Shown here: one piece after another, positions 1 through 8,433 of the stretch
Position numbering within the stretch: position 1 is the stretch's first letter
Layout: every line of letters starts with the position of its first letter
Source: Spirochaetota bacterium
GTDB taxonomy: Bacteria > Spirochaetota > UBA4802 > UB4802
Assembly (NCBI GenBank): GCA_029907515.1
Contig: JARYLT010000015.1
Coordinates: 1 to 41,195, forward strand
DNA: 41,195 nt
Direction: 5' to 3'
Notes under the pieces: model-generated
Database searches by the model: none
What the model was told of the DNA's origin: nothing
The model's input: the letters and a program-made list of their open reading frames with translations, nothing else
Program-made: the position numbers and the translations under genes

Positions 1-301
1 CTGCATCTTTATGGTATTTTTTGTATAACACAGGTTCAAAATGCTCACGTGTTAACCCTGCAAATTGTTCCAGCAAATGAATTACCTCTTGCGTTGCTTC
101 TTCTATTTGATTGGACACAAAGTACAGTTCCATCCTGTTGCAGGTTGCAATATAAACCATTTCCTGTATGGAATGCTTTTTTGCATTATTTACAAATGAT
201 TCCAGAACCTGCGTATCAAAGGCAAAGCACTCACGTGTTTCAACGGGAGCTGTTTTATGACTCATCCCAACCATGCCAATCTGTGGTACATGTTCTTTCA
301 T
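1..301 (-). CDS. hemA: Glutamyl-tRNA reductase, N-terminal part (cut by window edge)
   Basis: Translating the minus strand from the ATG at 299-301 gives 100 residues with no stop before the window edge. Two family signatures are visible: GMSHKTAPVETRE near residues 12-24, and IATCNRMELY at 51-60. Cys54 of the second is the expected catalytic thiol that forms the thioester with the glutamyl group. Glutamyl-tRNA reductase makes glutamate-1-semialdehyde from Glu-tRNA with NADPH, the first committed step of the C5 tetrapyrrole pathway in the cytoplasm. The start lies only 6 bp after the stop of the HemX-like membrane gene, so the two are probably co-transcribed and translationally close. The NADPH-binding and dimerisation domains would lie to the left of the window. 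Identification is firm for this fragment. Confidence 0.93.
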   Translation of the reverse strand, partial: MKEHVPQIGMVGMSHKTAPVETRECFAFDTQVLESFVNNAKKHSIQEMVYIATCNRMELYFVSNQIEEATQEVIHLLEQFAGLTREHFEPVLYKKYHKDA

Positions 302-307
302 TATTAA

Positions 308-1129
308 TTACCTGAAACTGTGGAATCCTGATGTAATCACAACATTGCTGGCTATAAACAGTATCATAAGCAGTAAAAAAGATACTATAGTCATAATACT
401 GAGATAGTAGTTACTGGTTATATGCGACCTGCTTATAAGCCATAAAATAAAAATAATACCCCATGCCACATACATTAAAATTTCTTTAGGACTTCCAGAT
501 GATATATTCCCATAAAACTGAAATAACATGATGATGCCAATGATGATACCAGCAGTAAAGAAGAAAAGTGAGCGTGACAGTGAGAAGCTGGTAAGTTTAC
601 TCAATACGGTTAGGCTTGGGAAACGGTTAATAAATTTCATGGATGACTTTTTTTGCAGTTGCCATGAAACAATAATATAGAGCACCGAAGAAGCAAAAGC
701 TACAAAGAACAGTACCTCACCCAGCAGTGCCAGTACAATATGGATGACCATGATACTGTTATCAGGACCAATGGTCATATGTCGCGGGGAGTTTATGAAA
801 AACAATGAAATAACATTTATAATGGCCGTGAGTGGAATGAGTATGGCACTCAATGACCGGTAGTCATTATTCCATTGTGATACTGCCATATAAAGAGTAA
901 GCAATGTTAAAAAAAGAATTATAAGGTAAAAGAAAGTAAAAATATGTATTTTATATATACCAGCAATGTACACAGGCATACAATAACCAATTAGCAGGAG
1001 CACAAGCAGAATAATGCTCATTAATAATTTTGTGGCTGTCACATAGCGTGGCAGGTCCTTATGTATGGAAAGGATGCTATATGCCGATGCCACAATAAAC
1101 AGTAATGTTATTATATATATTAAAATCAT
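308..1129 (-). CDS. HemX/CcsA-like cytochrome c assembly family membrane protein
   Basis: The 273-residue product has about eight hydrophobic segments and a long stretch near residues 127-155 with the pattern H-x-x-L-A-L-L-G-x-x-x-F-x-x-A-F, typical of CcsA/HemX/ResC-type haem-handling membrane proteins. A GAGGA ribosome site sits just before the ATG at 1129. The next gene downstream is hemA, the same pairing as hemX with hemA in Firmicutes, where HemX influences HemA levels. Haem binding or HemA control is therefore inferred from family and position. The alternative is a genuine cytochrome c synthetase subunit; the WWD-type tryptophan-rich loop that would support that was not seen. Confidence 0.75.
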   Translation of the reverse strand: MILIYIITLLFIVASAYSILSIHKDLPRYVTATKLLMSIILLVLLLIGYCMPVYIAGIYKIHIFTFFYLIILFLTLLTLYMAVSQWNNDYRSLSAILIPLTAIINVISLFFINSPRHMTIGPDNSIMVIHIVLALLGEVLFFVAFASSVLYIIVSWQLQKKSSMKFINRFPSLTVLSKLTSFSLSRSLFFFTAGIIIGIIMLFQFYGNISSGSPKEILMYVAWGIIFILWLISRSHITSNYYLSIMTIVSFLLLMILFIASNVVITSGFHSFR

Positions 1130-1190
1130 AAATCCTCGGATTGTTTATTAATATATATCTATTTTAATACAATTCATAATTATTGTTCAT

Positions 1191-1205
1191 TTGACACAGT
1201 GTCAA
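1191..1205. promoter_or_regulatory. Perfect 15-bp palindrome, possible operator
   Basis: TTGACAC-A-GTGTCAA is a perfect inverted repeat of two 7-base arms around one base. It lies in the 275-bp divergent gap between the HemX-like gene and the transporter gene, about 60 bp upstream of the hemX/hemA start. The symmetry fits a dimeric repressor site. No regulator that would bind it was recognised in the window. Confidence 0.4.
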
Positions 1206-1274
1206 GTACTATTGGTTGATTCTTGTAAATCAGCATAGTTTAAAAAAATATAGGCGATAGTTCATGGCAAAAAT

Positions 1275-1303
1275 TTGATTAATGAAAAAAGTATTGCAAT
1301 AAT
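1275..1303 (+). promoter_or_regulatory. Possible sigma-70 type promoter for the transporter gene
   Basis: TTGATT at 1275-1280 and AATAAT at 1298-1303 are separated by 17 bases, about 100 bp upstream of the transporter start. Both boxes deviate from consensus and the background is AT-rich, so this is only a candidate. Confidence 0.25.
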
Positions 1304-1404
1304 TCTTGTATATTCAACTATTTTGTAACGTGTATACCCGCAATTTTTATAGGAAAAACGTAAGCTGTGCAAAAATTCTATTTTCTTTAAAGAGGTGAAT
1401 GAGA

Positions 1405-2775
1405 ATGGCTAACCGTGAACATTGGGGATCAAAAATGGGTTTTGTGCTGGCAGCAGCAGGTTCGGCAATAGGGCTGGGTAATGTGTGGAAATTTCCATAT
1501 GTTACCGGCTCTAACGGTGGTGCAGCATTTGTATTTATATACCTTATCTCAGTAGTTATACTGGGGCTGCCCATTATGATAGCAGAACTGGTTATTGGTC
1601 GCCATACAGAAAAAGACCCTGTGGGTGCATTTAAACAGATAGCTGGTGGCACTACCTGGGAGTTTGTTGGCTATTTAGGCGTGCTATCTGGTTTTTTCAT
1701 CCTTTCCTTCTATAGTGTGGTAGGTGGGTGGACTATCGGTTATATTGTTAAAAGTATTACCGGTTCAATAGCAGGTTTACACGATACGGCTCAGGCTTCT
1801 GAAATATTTAAACAGTATGTTGCCAATCCCTATCTATCAATATTATATCATGTTTTATTTATGGCATCATGCATGTACATAGTTATAAAGGGTATAAAAA
1901 ATGGCATTGAAAAATGGAGTAAAATATTGATGCCACTTTTGTTTGTTATTTTAATAGCACTGATTGTGCGTGGCATAACAATGGAAGGAAGTCTTGAAGG
2001 TATAATATTCTTTTTAAATCCTGATTTTTCAAAAATAACGTTAAATTCAATTCTTTCAGCTTTGGGGCAATCATTCTTTAGCTTAAGCCTTGGTATGGGG
2101 GCAATGATAACCTATGGGAGCTATCTCTCACGGGAAGATAAAATCCTGCATTCAGCACTGTGGATTGTTTTACTGGATACGCTGGTTGCAATTTTAGCTG
2201 GCTTTGCTATTTTTCCGTCAGTATTTGCGATGTCGCTATCGCCCCAGGAAGGCCCGGGGCTCATTTTCCATGTCATACCAGCGGTTTTTGCACGTATGCC
2301 GTTGGGGCAGTTTTTTGAGGTTTTGTTTTTTGTGTTGTTGTTTATAGCAGCGCTGACGTCGGGTATTTCGCTATTGGAAGTGGTTGTGGCATACATAACC
2401 GATGAAAAGGGGTGGAGTAGAAGAAAAGCAGTACTTGTTATGGGAAGCATCATTACATTGTTAGGTATTCCATCAGCGCTTTCATTTGGGGTAATGGGGA
2501 ATGTGACAATATTGGGAAATACATTTTTTGATTTCATGGATAAGCTTACCTCAAATTACATGTTGCCTATAGGTGGTTTCTTTATTGCAATCTGTTTAGG
2601 GTGGAAGTATGGCCTTGAAAATACCATTCATGAGCTTGACCCGGATACACGGTTTATATCATTGAAAGAGTTGTGGGCATTCATGATCAAGTTTGTGTCG
2701 CCTTTTATATTATTTGTAGTATTTTTCATGCTCATAAAGGATGATATTGTTGCATTGTTACAAAAGGTATTTTAG
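1405..2775 (+). CDS. Sodium-dependent transporter, neurotransmitter:sodium symporter (SNF/NSS) family
   Basis: The N-terminus (REHWGSKMGFVLAAAGSAIG then LGNVWKFPY) is the hallmark first membrane segment of LeuT/TnaT/MhsT-type symporters, including the unwound GNVWKFPY region that binds sodium and substrate. About 456 residues and some 11 hydrophobic segments fit the shorter bacterial members, which lack TM12. It should import an amino acid or related amine with sodium across the inner membrane; the substrate cannot be read from sequence. An ATG at 1399 is also possible, but the AGAGGTG site at 1391-1397 is better spaced for the ATG at 1405. It stands alone as a transcription unit, ending before a strong terminator about 180 bp downstream. 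Confidence 0.93.
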   Translation: MANREHWGSKMGFVLAAAGSAIGLGNVWKFPYVTGSNGGAAFVFIYLISVVILGLPIMIAELVIGRHTEKDPVGAFKQIAGGTTWEFVGYLGVLSGFFILSFYSVVGGWTIGYIVKSITGSIAGLHDTAQASEIFKQYVANPYLSILYHVLFMASCMYIVIKGIKNGIEKWSKILMPLLFVILIALIVRGITMEGSLEGIIFFLNPDFSKITLNSILSALGQSFFSLSLGMGAMITYGSYLSREDKILHSALWIVLLDTLVAILAGFAIFPSVFAMSLSPQEGPGLIFHVIPAVFARMPLGQFFEVLFFVLLFIAALTSGISLLEVVVAYITDEKGWSRRKAVLVMGSIITLLGIPSALSFGVMGNVTILGNTFFDFMDKLTSNYMLPIGGFFIAICLGWKYGLENTIHELDPDTRFISLKELWAFMIKFVSPFILFVVFFMLIKDDIVALLQKVF

Positions 2776-2955
2776 TTTTCATGTAAACATGATGTATAAG
2801 GCATATACCCGTTACTGAAAACGGCGTGATATGCAATGGTATATTAATTAATAAAAAGAAAATTTTTATTTGACTATTTTTGAAGGTTTTATTACTATTA
2901 TTGGTGAAGCTACTCATTGAGTAGTTACCTTCCAACATAATCCGCTAATGATATT

Positions 2956-2984
2956 GACGGTTCCGCAAGGGATCGTCTTTTTTT
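2956..2984 (+). terminator. Strong intrinsic terminator with GCAA tetraloop
   Basis: A 9-bp stem (GACGGTTCC with GGGATCGTC, two G.T pairs) closes a GCAA tetraloop at 2965-2968 and is followed directly by seven T residues at 2978-2984. It ends the transporter unit, or separates it from the operon starting at 3058. The A-rich reverse side could allow some bidirectional function. Confidence 0.85.
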
Positions 2985-3057
2985 ATTAATTTGTTATACG
3001 AATTTAATATTGACAAAATTCTCAAACTGGATTTATTTATAGGTGAGGGTTGATTCA

Positions 3058-4044
3058 ATGGGTATACAGAATATAATAATATTTACAAAAGATGAAGAAG
3101 AGCTTGTTGAAACATTAAAACAGGCTATTAAAGATAAGTATACGTCAGAATATACTCTGATAGAAAAACATAAGGAAGCATTACGGAGTTTAGCCACATC
3201 AATTTCGTTATACCCCTCGCTATTAGATTCACAGAGGTTGAGTAATCAAAAGCGTACAATGGAGAGTTTGCTGGATACCTTATGTTCCAGGTCAATTCCT
3301 GATATGATTTTGCATATCCCTACAAAGGCAATTTTAGGACGGGCATTTACCATAGCAAAGATTAATTTTTTCATAATGTTGTGGTATATTGTAAGGGATA
3401 GAGATGAATATGCATCATTTCTTGATATGTTGCTCTCATGTATTGCATCAAATGTATTTATGCTCACTGCCGAAGAGGTGTATACATCAATTATAGAAGA
3501 TGACACGCTTGCATTGAATATACGTCATAATGCTGCGTATTTGCTGGCACGTACCTGGGAACACCGCCTTGATTATGGAGTTGCTGAGTTTGCTCCAATA
3601 CTGCTTAATTTGTGGAAAGCCCGCGAACGCTTAATCCCTAACTTTGGCACCATGATGGGTTTTTCTGAGTTATGCATGCTATCGGAACATACATCGCCAT
3701 TATGGCTTGATTTTTTACAGCGCGACACAATTACCGAAGATGAGGTATATGCGGTTGAGGAGTTTATATTTGATTTAAGTTTTGAAGAGATAGTTTTTGT
3801 AAGGGATTATTTAGAAAAGCATAATAAAATCACGGTAAGCAGGGATGAGTTGCCGTCAATTTTGAAGAAAACTCATATCCCTGAATATCAGGGTCAGGAC
3901 CCGCGAGAATTATACCGGTCATTCAGGGACCGAAAGATTAACTCGCGCTTCAGGGCTCGTTCAGGGCTGCAGGGCCCCAAAAAAACGCTTGAAGAATATC
4001 TGATGTGTTTTTTATTATCTTCTCGCAGTATGGTTGAATATTAG
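3058..4044 (+). CDS. Hypothetical, predicted mainly helical protein
   Basis: A 328-residue protein that I do not recognise. No signal peptide or membrane segment is visible. It is rich in predicted helices, with an acidic first half, a hydrophobic stretch around residues 95-130, and a basic segment near the C-terminus (positions about 285-315, with several Arg/Lys pairs). The ATG at 3058 is preferred because AGGTGAGGG at 3041-3049 lies at good distance; a GTG at 3043 would sit inside that site. It is the first gene of a plus-strand run: the next gene starts 8 bp after its stop, and a PHP phosphatase and the laccase-fold protein follow. Coding character is supported by the operon spacing and strong ribosome sites. 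Function unknown. Confidence 0.7.
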   Translation: MGIQNIIIFTKDEEELVETLKQAIKDKYTSEYTLIEKHKEALRSLATSISLYPSLLDSQRLSNQKRTMESLLDTLCSRSIPDMILHIPTKAILGRAFTIAKINFFIMLWYIVRDRDEYASFLDMLLSCIASNVFMLTAEEVYTSIIEDDTLALNIRHNAAYLLARTWEHRLDYGVAEFAPILLNLWKARERLIPNFGTMMGFSELCMLSEHTSPLWLDFLQRDTITEDEVYAVEEFIFDLSFEEIVFVRDYLEKHNKITVSRDELPSILKKTHIPEYQGQDPRELYRSFRDRKINSRFRARSGLQGPKKTLEEYLMCFLLSSRSMVEY

Positions 4045-4052
4045 GAGATGCC

Positions 4053-4706
4053 ATGTTTGATATTTTTGAATCACATGAATACAGGCCGCCAGTATTTGAA
4101 AATATGCAGATGGAGATCAGCGATATTGATAACGATATATCCTCTGATATTGATAATCTGCTGGCAAACAGGTTTGATTCATTGTATATGAAAGATGTGT
4201 ATAAAAAACAACATGTGGCTGTTGAAATTATCTATCCCCGCATCCAATACAATCATCATAAAGTATTATTAAAATCACCTGATTACTTCAGGTTTTTACT
4301 ATCACTGTATCCGTTTGTGAGTGATCTTGAAAATGTTGCCAAAATAGTTATCCGTCCACGTCATGTTGTTCTGGGTGATGTAGAGCTGATGGGATTGTAT
4401 CTGCACAGGAAAAAAATTCTTGTTATCTATCTGCACCAGCCACATTTTTACTCATTAAAAACAGCACGCTTTGCCCGGTTTGCTGAGTTCACCCCGCTGG
4501 CACATTTGTTGCAATCAAAAGTTATCAGTGCACAAAATTCTGAAAACGATCCATATCTTATCCCTCCACTGTGGTACATGCTTTCACTTATTGAAGCATC
4601 TCATTCCGACAAAGTTGACAAGTTTTTATTGCGGTGTGATACCACTTCCAAACTCCAGGCAGCACTGGATGAGATATCTTTCTTTTATGGACGTCATGGA
4701 TATTAA
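4053..4706 (+). CDS. Hypothetical cytoplasmic protein
   Basis: A 217-residue protein with no family I can name. The first 45 residues are acidic (a run of D/N/S around residues 24-37). The rest alternates beta-rich and helical stretches, including IRPRHVVLGDVELMGLYLHRKKILVIYLHQPHF-like hydrophobic strands near residues 100-135. There is no signal peptide. TTAGGAGATG places a good ribosome site 5-8 bases before the ATG. It sits 8 bp after the 328-residue hypothetical and 5 bp before the PHP phosphatase, so the three are very probably one operon. Whether the first two form a functional pair is unknown. Confidence 0.7.
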   Translation: MFDIFESHEYRPPVFENMQMEISDIDNDISSDIDNLLANRFDSLYMKDVYKKQHVAVEIIYPRIQYNHHKVLLKSPDYFRFLLSLYPFVSDLENVAKIVIRPRHVVLGDVELMGLYLHRKKILVIYLHQPHFYSLKTARFARFAEFTPLAHLLQSKVISAQNSENDPYLIPPLWYMLSLIEASHSDKVDKFLLRCDTTSKLQAALDEISFFYGRHGY

Positions 4707-4711
4707 TTTAC

Positions 4712-5494
4712 ATGATAGATTACCATGTACATACCTCCCTGTGCGACCATGCAACAGGAACTCCGCAGGAATATATTGAAAAAGCAATAGAAGCAGAATT
4801 ATTTGAGATAGGTTTTTCTGACCATGCACCTTTGCCATTGCACTTAAGGCAAAACATTACTATGGAGCCAGAGGAAACTGAAGCATATGTTGCCATGTTG
4901 CAGGAATTAACTGATAAATATCCAGTGGCTGTAAAGATAGGTTTTGAGGTGGATTATCCGCTGCACCCAACGTTTGACACTCGATATTTAAATGACAGGC
5001 GTTTAGATTATATTATTGGTTCATGCCATTTTATTGGCGATTGGCCATTTGACCATCCGGCATTTGTTGATGAATATACTAAACGGGATATCAATCAGGT
5101 ATATCGCGATTATTACCATATAGTGTATGATATGGTGGCAGCAGGTATGTTTGATATTATTGGGCATTTTGACCTGGTGAAAAAGTTTGGTTACAGGGCA
5201 ACTGCTGATTTAAACACAGAAATTGAACCAATATTACAATTAGCTGCACAGCAATCAACAGCAATTGAGATAAATACGTCAGGATGGCGAAAGCCTGTCA
5301 AAGAGGCATACCCATCATTTGAAATCATACAAAAAATGTTTCAGTATAATGTTCCAATTACACTTGGTTCAGATGCCCATGCTCCGGAAGAAGTGGCATA
5401 TAATTTTTATGAAGCATTGAGCCTTATAAAACAGGCGGGGTACAGAAAAATAGTTGGTTACAGAAAAAGAAAACAATATACAATCACATTATAA
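4712..5494 (+). CDS. PHP-domain phosphatase, histidinol-phosphatase (HisK/HisJ) type
   Basis: The 260-residue chain carries the PHP metal-site motifs in order: DYHVHTSLCDHA at 3-14, FSDHAP around 35-40, GFEVDY near 77-82, GSCHF near 104-108, GHFDL near 150-154, and the closing GSDAHAP near 225-231. This pattern and length match the HisK/HisJ class that dephosphorylates histidinol phosphate using a multinuclear metal site. No other his genes lie nearby, so its real substrate could be another small phosphomonoester. It starts 5 bp after the previous gene, and its end is followed by the laccase-fold gene 13 bp later. Family assignment is firm; the histidine-pathway role is inference. Confidence 0.85.
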   Translation: MIDYHVHTSLCDHATGTPQEYIEKAIEAELFEIGFSDHAPLPLHLRQNITMEPEETEAYVAMLQELTDKYPVAVKIGFEVDYPLHPTFDTRYLNDRRLDYIIGSCHFIGDWPFDHPAFVDEYTKRDINQVYRDYYHIVYDMVAAGMFDIIGHFDLVKKFGYRATADLNTEIEPILQLAAQQSTAIEINTSGWRKPVKEAYPSFEIIQKMFQYNVPITLGSDAHAPEEVAYNFYEALSLIKQAGYRKIVGYRKRKQYTITL

Positions 5495-5507
5495 TAAAGA
5501 ATCATAT

Positions 5508-6230
5508 ATGATACGTCTGGATAAAGACCCTCAACACATTTTCAGAATCTATGGTTTATGTGGATTGCAGGCTGGCATTATTGCAAAACATGCCAATTCA
5601 GTGAATTATTCTGATGGTGGGATAGAAGTACGATTTAAAGAAAAGATGCTTATATACAAATCAACAGGAATATTACCAGAACATATCGTGATGCTTGATC
5701 AGGTTCATGGAAAAGAAATTATAGAAATACTAAGGCCACCTCTTAAAAATGAACCTTTTGTAGCACAGGCTGATGGGCTTATTACAACTCTTCATGGTGT
5801 ATGCCTTGTCATACGGACAGCCGATTGTGTGCCAGTTATCCTGTACGATGACCAGAATGGTGTTGTATCAGCATTGCACTCGGGATGGCGAGGTTGTGCA
5901 CACAATATAACCGCAGAAGGTATTAAACGGTTACTCCATAAAGGCGCAAAGCCTTCATCGATGTATGTTCTGGTTTTACCTTCAATTAGTCCACAGGCAT
6001 ACGAAATTGGTCAGGATGTTGCGTCTCAATTTGACGGATATGTACTACAAAAAGAAGGAAAGCTATATTTAAATATGTGGCAACATATTAAGGATACAGC
6101 ACTGCACAATGATATTCCAGAACAAAATATATTTATTTCAAATATGTGCACATTACAGCACAACACTGAATTCTTTTCGTACCGAAAAGGGGATAATGGC
6201 AGAAATCTAAATTTTGTCTATTTAGCCTGA
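5508..6230 (+). CDS. pgeF: Laccase-fold purine nucleoside phosphorylase / peptidoglycan editing factor (YfiH/PgeF family)
   Basis: Starting at the ATG at 5508 gives 240 residues, the usual family length. An in-frame TTG at 5454 would lengthen it but overlap the previous gene and lacks family similarity. Metal ligands expected for this family are visible: His67 in LDQVHGKE, Cys107 in RTADCVPV, and His124 in ALHSGWRG. YfiH-type proteins are reported to remove misincorporated L-Ser muropeptides, to act as purine nucleoside phosphorylases, or to show multicopper-oxidase activity; the sequence cannot decide between these. The ribosome site is weak (only an A/G-rich AAAGA), suggesting translation coupled to the upstream phosphatase gene. 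Confidence 0.88.
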   Translation: MIRLDKDPQHIFRIYGLCGLQAGIIAKHANSVNYSDGGIEVRFKEKMLIYKSTGILPEHIVMLDQVHGKEIIEILRPPLKNEPFVAQADGLITTLHGVCLVIRTADCVPVILYDDQNGVVSALHSGWRGCAHNITAEGIKRLLHKGAKPSSMYVLVLPSISPQAYEIGQDVASQFDGYVLQKEGKLYLNMWQHIKDTALHNDIPEQNIFISNMCTLQHNTEFFSYRKGDNGRNLNFVYLA

Positions 6231-6268
6231 GTATATAAATTTTTTTAAATACATACATAGAAAAATTT

Positions 6269-6298
6269 TTGCATTTTTTCTAACTTAAATGATACTAT
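6269..6298 (+). promoter_or_regulatory. Possible promoter for the HD-domain gene
   Basis: TTGCAT at 6269-6274 and TACTAT at 6293-6298 are 18 bases apart, in the 93-bp gap before the HD-domain gene. The predicted start of transcription would fall shortly before its GGAGG site. Moderate match in AT-rich DNA. Confidence 0.4.
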
Positions 6299-6323
6299 AG
6301 ATATTCATACTCTGGAGGAAAGT

Positions 6324-7238
6324 ATGCAGCAACTTCAACTTGCAAAACTGCTCAATACGCATGATCATGAGAAAACTCTTAAAGAAATTAAAACAATGTA
6401 TACAAAATATTATTCAGGTTTTGAAACAATTGAATCATGTTTTTTCTTAATAAGGGACTTATTTGAAGGTAAGTTTCCTGGATATCAAAAGTGTAATACA
6501 CAGTATCACGATTTTCAACACACCGTTGATGCAACAGTTGCTGCAATACGAATACTTGATGGCTATAATAGTAAACGAAAAGTCATGCTCCAAAATATAG
6601 CCTATTCATTAATGTTAGCATCACTGTTACACGATGTTGGCTATATTCAGGAGGACTGGGATACCGAAGGAACAGGGGCAAAATATACAGCAGCACATGT
6701 TCAACGAAGTGTAGATTTTGTAAAAATAAATCATAAAAAATTAGGCATAGATGATGAATACATTCCCCTTATTGCATTATGCATACAGTCAACAGGTCTT
6801 TCGGCAAAGTTTGAGGAAATGGAATTTATTTCGCGAGAGCATAAAATAGCAGGAGCCATGATGGGAACGGCTGATCTATTGGGGCAGATGTCCGACAGAG
6901 AATATCTTGAGAAACTATTATTTTTATACTATGAGTTCAAAGAAGCTGGTATTCCAGGATATACAACCGAGTTTGATATAATCCGAAAAACCATTGATTT
7001 TTATGTCATGACTGTCAAACGCATGAAAAGCATATTGCTCAATGTCCAGCACTACTGCCTGTATCATTTTGATAACCATTATGGCATTCACAGCAATCTC
7101 TATATGGTGGCAATAAACCGCAATATCAGGTATATAAAAAAAATAATTGCCGATGAATCAACCAACTTTCGCCATAAATTAAAACGTGGCGACCAGTACC
7201 AGCTACATATGCTATCACAAAAGACATTACACCATTAA
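6324..7238 (+). CDS. HD-domain phosphohydrolase, cyclic-nucleotide phosphodiesterase-like
   Basis: The 304-residue protein has YHDFQHTVDAT at 61-71, LLHDVGY at 101-107 and GTADLLGQM at 181-189. This supplies the H...HD...D ligand set of the HD superfamily (His62/His66, His103-Asp104, Asp184). The order and the Y-H-x-x-x-H-x-x-D-A spacing resemble class I 3',5'-cyclic nucleotide phosphodiesterases more than GGDEF-linked HD-GYP proteins. It is soluble, with no sensor domain visible. A strong TGGAGGAAAG site precedes the ATG. It probably hydrolyses a phosphodiester or nucleotide in the cytoplasm; the substrate is inference. A candidate promoter in front separates it from the upstream operon. Confidence 0.82.
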   Translation: MQQLQLAKLLNTHDHEKTLKEIKTMYTKYYSGFETIESCFFLIRDLFEGKFPGYQKCNTQYHDFQHTVDATVAAIRILDGYNSKRKVMLQNIAYSLMLASLLHDVGYIQEDWDTEGTGAKYTAAHVQRSVDFVKINHKKLGIDDEYIPLIALCIQSTGLSAKFEEMEFISREHKIAGAMMGTADLLGQMSDREYLEKLLFLYYEFKEAGIPGYTTEFDIIRKTIDFYVMTVKRMKSILLNVQHYCLYHFDNHYGIHSNLYMVAINRNIRYIKKIIADESTNFRHKLKRGDQYQLHMLSQKTLHH

Positions 7239-7266
7239 AAGAATTGCGTCTATTTTGGAATATTTT

Positions 7267-7526
7267 GGGCGTGCCCCCGCCGTACTACTCCAATTGACAC
7301 TTTTTTAACAAAGGGACGCATAGCAATGCGCCTCTACAATATCCAAATATTACACACCAATCAACACGGCGGGGTTGGACTACTGCGGGCTCAGGCTTTC
7401 GCCTTCGGCCACGGGCGTGATTGGGTATCACATATACATCATGATGGTTATCTTCATACTCCGCTTCATCGTGATGCTTTTAGGCACATCACGATGTGCC
7501 CTACAATTACCCGTATCGCCCGTGGC
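7267..7526. repeat. Compound palindromic repeat element, gene-free
   Basis: The 513-bp gap 7239-7751 has no convincing gene and is locally GC-rich. It contains nested inverted repeats: CCCCGCCGT (7275-7283) with ACGGCGGGG (7366-7374); GCCACGGGCG (about 7408-7417) with CGCCCGTGGC (about 7516-7526); and a hairpin CATCGTGATG/CATCACGATG (7467-7496). Two smaller palindromes with different stems share the tail CTACAAT (7313-7340 and 7483-7507). The layout looks like a dispersed multi-hairpin intergenic repeat. Short open frames here are chance. Confidence 0.65.
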
Positions 7527-7751
7527 TGCTGTGCGGCACCCTTCGTATTCCTCATGCATTACTATTGCAGAAAAATGTTTGACAATAATAGTTTATCAGG
7601 CGATACTTTAACTTATTTACCTGATGTCACAAAACGTACAATTGTTACTTGCAATCGCGAAATTATTTTTATAGGAGCTTGCAAAAACATACTAAAACCC
7701 AGGTATGGGTAGACCATTATGTAGTCTTGAGTAACTGGAGCATAACTATAT

Positions 7752-8279
7752 ATGAAACGAATACTATCATTATTCACGGTATTAAGCCTTGTTATTGTAA
7801 TAGCTCAGGTATGGGCATACATCGCCATGGATATACAGAAATGGGAGATAGATAAGAAGGATGTTATTACGTCTTATATCCAAAAATTGTCTTATAAAAC
7901 ATATACGCTCAACCAGTTGCAGGGTTATAAAAATAAATTGCTTAATTACATCCTGGCCATCGATGAAAATTTCAAAGACAAGATTGTTATAATCAGGGTA
8001 ACAAGTGACATTACCAGAGATTTTATGTTTATCAACAATAAATTATATGTTATTACCGATTATATGCAAAAATCCTCAGAGGACTATATGTCAGGAGCTA
8101 TCGCCCAACTTGAAAAAAAATATGGTGTGCCACAGAAACAGAGTGAGGGCGCAACCACAACCTATACCTTTACCCGAGATGAAACAAAAGTAATAGCCAT
8201 TGGCGAAAAAAAAGGCAATAAGTATTCTTTGACAATATATTATTATTATAAAAATTTATTTCGCAGCCTGATGCAATAA
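7752..8279 (+). CDS. Hypothetical exported protein
   Basis: A 175-residue protein beginning with a Lys-Arg and a hydrophobic run of about 18 residues (residues 5-23), fitting a signal peptide or a single N-terminal anchor. The remainder is soluble, Lys- and Tyr-rich, with short beta-strand-like stretches near residues 70-100 and at the C-terminus. No family recognised. A TGGAG sequence lies 11 bases before the ATG at 7752, a somewhat long spacing. It stands alone between the palindromic repeat and the rpsT promoter. The consistent signal-like start and AT-rich codon use like its neighbours support it being a real gene. Confidence 0.65.
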   Translation: MKRILSLFTVLSLVIVIAQVWAYIAMDIQKWEIDKKDVITSYIQKLSYKTYTLNQLQGYKNKLLNYILAIDENFKDKIVIIRVTSDITRDFMFINNKLYVITDYMQKSSEDYMSGAIAQLEKKYGVPQKQSEGATTTYTFTRDETKVIAIGEKKGNKYSLTIYYYYKNLFRSLMQ

Positions 8280-8341
8280 AATCAGCACGTTTAGCAGGGC
8301 GTATTTTGTGTTCTTTTTTTACGAAAAATTTTATTAAATTC

Positions 8342-8370
8342 TTGACACATTGTGATAGAATTTGTTTATA
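8342..8370 (+). promoter_or_regulatory. Consensus-like promoter for rpsT
   Basis: TTGACA at 8342-8347, a 17-base spacer, and TTTATA at 8365-8370. This predicts a transcript start near 8377 and a leader of about 57 bases before the TTG start of rpsT. It is one of the best promoter matches in the window. Confidence 0.7.
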
Positions 8371-8433
8371 TCCAATTCATTAAATTCAATAAGAAAATTA
8401 TAACAATTATTATAGAGTGACGAGGGTGTAACA

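Noticed and set aside
49-315. Plus-strand open frame at the left edge
   Set aside because: The opposite strand encodes hemA with its catalytic-Cys motif and a start 6 bp after the upstream gene.
3010-3039. TTGACA ... TATTTA as promoter of the 3058 gene
   Set aside because: The implied transcript start (about 3046) would fall after the first bases of the ribosome site at 3041-3049, so the message would lack it.
7326-7712. Plus-strand open frames across the palindromic region
   Set aside because: They run through nested inverted repeats, have no ribosome site and no family-like composition.
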